This document shows positions 63,183 through 64,000 of a stretch of 64,000 nt of DNA, in pieces. Positions within the stretch are counted from its first letter, which is position 1. Every line of letters begins with the position of its first letter. The stretch lies in contig JAKIMF020000001.1 in NCBI GenBank assembly GCA_022605425.2, positions 312,501-376,500 on the forward strand, written 5' to 3'. The position numbers and the translations under genes were made by a program. Source of the stretch: Hamiltosporidium tvaerminnensis (taxonomy: Eukaryota > Microsporidia > Dubosqiidae). Below the pieces are notes generated by a model. That model saw only the letters and a program-made list of their open reading frames with translations, was not told where the DNA came from and did no database searches.

Positions 63183-64000
63183 TAACATAGGAATTCCAAC
63201 ACGTAGCTTATTTGAAGAAGTACGGTGCAAACTTTTATCAAGAATTGAAAGACTTTGTCATACCTGATTAAATGCGAATAATTTATTTTCTGCAATCAAT
63301 CAATCAACATGCGATATCGTTAATCAACTATCACATAGGAGTACTTCGACTTGAACCGGCTGACTTCTCTAAGATAGATGATGCAGTTCGTTCGGTGTTG
63401 GTAAACAATAAGATACATCGTCTTGTAAAGAGCGTTTGTATCTTACTAGAACAGAACTTGGAAGAGGCCTACATAGTGTTGAGTTGCGAAGCGAACATAT
63501 GCTTCTGCAACTCTCGGATTGTCTGGAAAAAAGTAAAGAAATATCAATCAGACGAGCAGCAATCTCAAGGGTGGAAAATAATAATAAAACCCATCTTGCA
63601 CTAATAAAAGGCTTCTTAAAAGTAAATCACAGGTTGGTAGAAGAAGTCACTAAGAAAAGTTTAGAAGAAGCTTAACTTGCAAAACTATACAACGAAATAG
63701 AAAAACGAAAACTTCATTCAAAGTTATATAATGCAAGGAAAAATGAGCTTGTAAGTGTTAGTGACTCTGCAAGATGGTTAAAGAGAGGGAATATTAGGCC
63801 ACGAAACGAAGCTGTGTTTTGCTATATCCAGGATAGAAATTTATTATGGGGATCAGATGGTATGTGCCAACACTGTGGGAAGTCTGGTAAGACTGTAGAT
63901 CATCTAGCAACTCGATGTGAAAAAGTGCTAGGTCATGACTACACCAGACGGCATAATGAAGTGGTTAGATGCCTACACCTACTTCTTCTAAATAGATATA
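63183..64000 (+). mobile_element. Degenerate retroelement copy, continuing past the window
   Basis: Plus-sense match to the intact element from about residue 757 (GGAATTCCAACACGTAGCTT) to about 1027 at the window edge. It carries the same 4-bp duplication, net 7-bp loss and TAA after the KKSLEEA segment as the copy at 57835-59632. The CCHC knuckle (CQHCGKSGKTVDHLATRC) is intact in sequence. The open frames at 63272-63604 and 63436-63675 are pieces of this pseudo-ORF and not separate genes. Confidence 0.9.

Overview
The window looks like nuclear DNA of a microsporidian with a large, gene-poor genome (Hamiltosporidium or Edhazardia would fit; the species is not resolved). The DNA is visibly very AT-rich and the genes are short, with no evident introns. 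Several start codons sit 3-21 nt behind a CCC or GGG block, the promoter signature of microsporidia. The housekeeping proteins are compact eukaryotic/fungal types, such as a 100-residue RPA12 and a CX17C GATA finger.

Layout. 0-16 kb: a window-truncated, frameshifted leucine-rich-repeat gene, one hypothetical gene (5981-6490, minus) and a PA-TM-RING ubiquitin ligase (10465-11808), separated by long AT-rich stretches with decayed repeats. 16-20.4 kb: a GATA factor inside minisatellites. 20.4-32 kb: a secreted GNAT-like protein and a four-piece, apparently broken locus for a membrane-anchored Ser/Asn/Thr-rich protein. 32-41.6 kb: the gene-dense core with RTF1, a NOP9-like Pumilio protein and RPA12 on plus, and a sphingolipid desaturase, a DusA-type dihydrouridine synthase and a small repeat protein on minus. 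The DNA here is packed with tandem repeats, including three arrays of TAACACCC/GGGTGTTA. 43.7-50.6 kb: a frameshifted ankyrin-PH (anillin-like) gene, a full-length non-LTR retrotransposon with a restriction-like endonuclease, and a small membrane protein. 50.6-64 kb: transposon wreckage, a RhoGAP gene and the start of another retroelement copy.

Two repeat families dominate. The first is an R2/NeSL-like retrotransposon: one intact ORF, two damaged copies sharing the same defects, one inverted tail and at least six small remnants. The second is an approximately 230-bp SINE/MITE-like element with six short copies and two longer relatives of about 650-700 bp.

The genes do not form one pathway. 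Themes are transcription (RTF1, RPA12, GATA), ribosome/tRNA maturation (NOP9-like, Dus), lipid modification (desaturase), ubiquitination (RING) and Rho/cortex functions (RhoGAP, anillin-like). Two genomic compartments are apparent: CCC-promoter genes whose coding and flanking DNA both carry tandem repeats, and isolated genes in AT-rich deserts, several of which start with an AAACAA-like leader. Identifications rest on motif recognition by eye; no database search was run.
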